From Actinomyces ruminicola (GTDB lineage Bacteria; Actinomycetota; Actinomycetes; Actinomycetales; Actinomycetaceae), in contig NZ_FNIM01000003.1 of the NCBI RefSeq assembly GCF_900103885.1, positions 89,563-153,562 of the forward strand: 64,000 nucleotides of DNA, read 5' to 3'. Below the pieces are notes generated by a model. That model had not been told where the DNA came from, made no database searches, and saw only the letters and a program-made list of their open reading frames with translations. The position numbers and the translations under genes were made by a program. Positions 61,832-64,000 of this stretch are shown here, in pieces; the first letter of the stretch is position 1; the number at the start of each line of letters is the position of its first letter.

Positions 61832-64000
61832 ATGAGCACGCCCGCAGACCTGCACCGCCCCGCCACCCGCGCATCCCTGACCCGGGCCCGCTTCGCCACC
61901 CCGGAGGCCGCCGACCGCCCCGGGATCCGCTGGTGGTGGCAGCAGCCCACCCCCGTGGCGGAGCTACTTGAAGAGCTGCGGGCGATCGCAGCCGCCGGCT
62001 TCGGGGAGGTGGAGATCGCCTTCTCACCGGGCTTCTGGGCCGATGCCGCCCAGCGCGAGGCACTGGGGGCCGTCCTGGAGGAGGCCCGGGGCCTGGGGGT
62101 GGGCGTGGCCATGACTCTAGGAGCCGCCTGGCCGCTGCAGACCCCCAACACCGCCCGCGGCACCGCCCACGCCGCGCAGGAGCTCCAGTACGGGGTCGCC
62201 TGGGTCGAGGGCGACCGCCGGAGCGCCGCTCGGGCCGGCACCGGCCGGGGCGCCGCTGAGAGCTCCGCACCCGCCGACAGCCTGGGCGGCGCCATCACCA
62301 CGCCCGTGCCGGCGCCCTTCGACGACCCGGACCGCGAGCGCGGCGGGAAGCTGATCGCCGTCGTCGCCGCCCGGGTGGTGCAGCGCGGCACGCCGCCGCG
62401 CGTGGTGGACTCCGGCAACCCCTGGGGCAAGCCCACCAAGATCATCGAGCCCGAGCGCTCCACCCTGCTGGATGAGACCACCCTGACCGTCCTGACCGGT
62501 GCCGTGCGCGGCGAGGGCGCGAGCGCCGTCGTCACCTGGAGGCCCGGGCCGGGTCAGTGGGCGCTCATGGCGTTTTGGAGCCGCGACAGCGAGCAGGGGG
62601 TCACCAGCTTCCTGGACGCGACCGCCGCCCGCGCCGCCCTGGGCTACCTGGACGAGCACCAGATCGGGGCGGCGGGTGCGGCCGCCCTGGAGGCGGAGGA
62701 CTCCACCGCCACCGAACTGTTCGAGGACTCCCTGGAGCTGAACGCCGACTGCCTGTTCTGGAGCCGCGGCTTCCTCGAGCGCTTCCGGGCCCGGCGCGGC
62801 TACGACCCCACCCGCTACCTGCCGCTGCTCATGGCTCACGGCCAGTGCCGCTACTGGGTGCCCGAGGCGCCCCCGCGGCCCGACTTCGAATCCGCCGACG
62901 CGGACGGAGCCACCACCGACCTGGGGCGGCGCGTGCGCGCCGACTACGACCGCACCGTCACCGACCTTTACGTCGGCGACCACCTGGCCCTCATCCAGGA
63001 CTGGGCCGCCGGGCACGGCATGCGGCACAAGGCCCAGGCCGCCTATGGGCAGAACCTGGAACCGGTCCGCTCCTTCCGCGAGCTGGTGCGCTGCGGCGGG
63101 CGCGCGGAGGTGGAGTCCCTGAACTCCGGCGACCGCGTCCCCATGCGCATGGACCACCCCAACTGGCGCTTCTCCCTGGACTGGCAGCGCAGCTGCGTGG
63201 CCGGCGCCCACCAGGGCGGGGCCGCGCGCGTGTCCACCGAGCTCGGCGCCCAGATGGACAAGTGCTACGACTTCTCCCTGGCCGACTACCGGCACATGCT
63301 CGACAAGGAGTGGGCGGTGGGCGTCACCAAGCCCTTCGTGCACGGCTTCGCCGCCCAGGACCCCGAGGCGCCCTGGCCCACCCGCGGACGCTTCGGCACG
63401 GTGGTCTCCGAGTCCTGGAACCACCGGCACTTCCCCCAGTGGCAGCACTGGCGGGGCCTGACCGACTACTGGGCGCGGGGCACCGCCGTGCTGGAGACCG
63501 GCACCCCCCGGGCGGACGTGGCCGTCTACCGCGACGGCTTCCTGACCACCGCCGCCCGCGGCAACGCCGAGGCCGACGCCACCGCCCCCGACCGACTCAT
63601 CGACGCCGAGCCGCTGGAACGGGCCGGATACAACGTGCAGATCCTCGACCCGGTCGGCCTGGCCGAGGAGGGGGTCGTCGGCCCCGAACGCGACACGGAT
63701 GCCGACGGGACGGTGCTCTTCCCCGACGGGCCGGCCTATCGGGCCCTGATTCTGGACGCCGCGCTTCAGGGCGGCACCATCCCGCTGGATGCGGCCCGCG
63801 CGCTGGCGCGTGTCGCTGCGGCAGGGCTGGCCATCATCTTCGTCGGGCAGCCGCCCGCCGGGGATGCGGGCTGGGGCGGAGCCGACGCCGGCGAGGCGGT
63901 GCGGGAGGCGATCACCGCCGTGCTCACCGGGGCGCGCGTGAAGCGTGTGGATGGCTGGGAGGAGGTGCCCGCCGCGCTCGCGGCGCTCGGCGTGCGGCCG
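61832..64000 (+). CDS. GH106-like alpha-L-rhamnosidase, 3' cut by window edge
   Basis: 723 codons visible, open to the last base. It opens ATRASLTRARFATPEAADRP then RWWWQQPTPVAELLEELRAI and AAAGFGEVEIAFSPGFW, the start pattern of GH106-type rhamnosidases. Further signs are ELFEDSLELNADCLFWSRGF, LERFRARRGYDPTRYLPLL and WAAGHGMRHKAQAAYGQNLE. Glu residues in these blocks are candidate catalytic acids. No signal peptide; AGGA before the ATG. Rhamnosidases of this class act on rutinosides and similar plant glycosides, fitting the locus. The missing 3' end would hold the C-terminal sandwich domains. Confidence 0.82.
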   Translation, partial: MSTPADLHRPATRASLTRARFATPEAADRPGIRWWWQQPTPVAELLEELRAIAAAGFGEVEIAFSPGFWADAAQREALGAVLEEARGLGVGVAMTLGAAWPLQTPNTARGTAHAAQELQYGVAWVEGDRRSAARAGTGRGAAESSAPADSLGGAITTPVPAPFDDPDRERGGKLIAVVAARVVQRGTPPRVVDSGNPWGKPTKIIEPERSTLLDETTLTVLTGAVRGEGASAVVTWRPGPGQWALMAFWSRDSEQGVTSFLDATAARAALGYLDEHQIGAAGAAALEAEDSTATELFEDSLELNADCLFWSRGFLERFRARRGYDPTRYLPLLMAHGQCRYWVPEAPPRPDFESADADGATTDLGRRVRADYDRTVTDLYVGDHLALIQDWAAGHGMRHKAQAAYGQNLEPVRSFRELVRCGGRAEVESLNSGDRVPMRMDHPNWRFSLDWQRSCVAGAHQGGAARVSTELGAQMDKCYDFSLADYRHMLDKEWAVGVTKPFVHGFAAQDPEAPWPTRGRFGTVVSESWNHRHFPQWQHWRGLTDYWARGTAVLETGTPRADVAVYRDGFLTTAARGNAEADATAPDRLIDAEPLERAGYNVQILDPVGLAEEGVVGPERDTDADGTVLFPDGPAYRALILDAALQGGTIPLDAARALARVAAAGLAIIFVGQPPAGDAGWGGADAGEAVREAITAVLTGARVKRVDGWEEVPAALAALGVRP

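Noticed and set aside
59933-61855. 640-codon open frame antisense to GH43
   Set aside because: Low-complexity shadow; the plus strand has catalytic motifs and ribosome sites.
62117-63448. 443-codon minus-strand frame opposite the last gene
   Set aside because: The plus-strand frame is open to the window end with GH106-like motifs; the minus frame has none.

Overview
The window is a high-GC actinobacterial chromosome segment. Lsr2, CarD, a SenX3-RegX3/PhoU set, a zinc-finger-free topoisomerase I with a Lys-rich tail, OmpA-like and DUF3060 lipoproteins, and a fermentative arginine deiminase operon together suggest an Actinomyces-like member of the Actinomycetaceae. This is inference from gene content; no rRNA is present to confirm it.

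Layout. 1-8501: tail of a PH-domain protein, a two-component system (minus strand), an Aer-like PAS protein followed by a decayed tandem copy of itself, and topA. 8873-18217 (all minus strand): TetR regulator, BCCT transporter, creatininase, a truncated second creatininase, an EamA/DMT transporter, an arginine:glycine amidinotransferase homologue, and arcC, arcB and arcA. 18784-22604: DUF3060 lipoprotein, response regulator, histidine kinase, OmpA-family lipoprotein. 22819-29005: tmk, holB, an XRE regulator, a secreted alpha/beta-hydrolase peptidase, asparaginase. 29128-37077: tRNA-Thr(CGT), lsr2, gpmA, a 900-bp repeat-rich spacer, phoU / senX3-regX3 (divergent), carD, ispD and a UMF1-type MFS protein. 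37322-46385: ohr, a DUF2218 gene, a large membrane protein, an MMPL transporter, two TIM-barrel sugar isomerases, a small unknown gene and an ABM monooxygenase. 46494-64000: a glycoside-use locus with two ROK regulators, a TIM-barrel plus DUF6379 pair resembling C-glycoside deglycosidase, a DUF5597 beta-galactosidase, a toxin-antitoxin pair, a GPH transporter, GH3, two esterases, GH43 and a GH106-like rhamnosidase cut by the window end.

Two parts stand out functionally. (i) The arc operon carries an amidinotransferase gene and lies beside a creatininase with a complete set of metal ligands and a BCCT-type importer, with no arcD antiporter. Read together, the genes could take amidino groups from creatinine, creatine or guanidinoacetate onto ornithine and burn the resulting arginine for ATP, with ornithine acting catalytically. 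(ii) The 46-64 kb locus looks like a plant-glycoside degradation locus that may cleave C-glycosidic bonds.

The window also holds an interspersed 23-bp repeat family at five places. Each copy lies just downstream of, and in the same orientation as, the end of a gene. A separate 131-bp inverted repeat pair sits 31 kb apart, and one copy supplies the C-terminus of a histidine kinase. Further repeats include a helically phased TTTGGACC array and a 12-bp tandem repeat in the leader of the OmpA-like lipoprotein.
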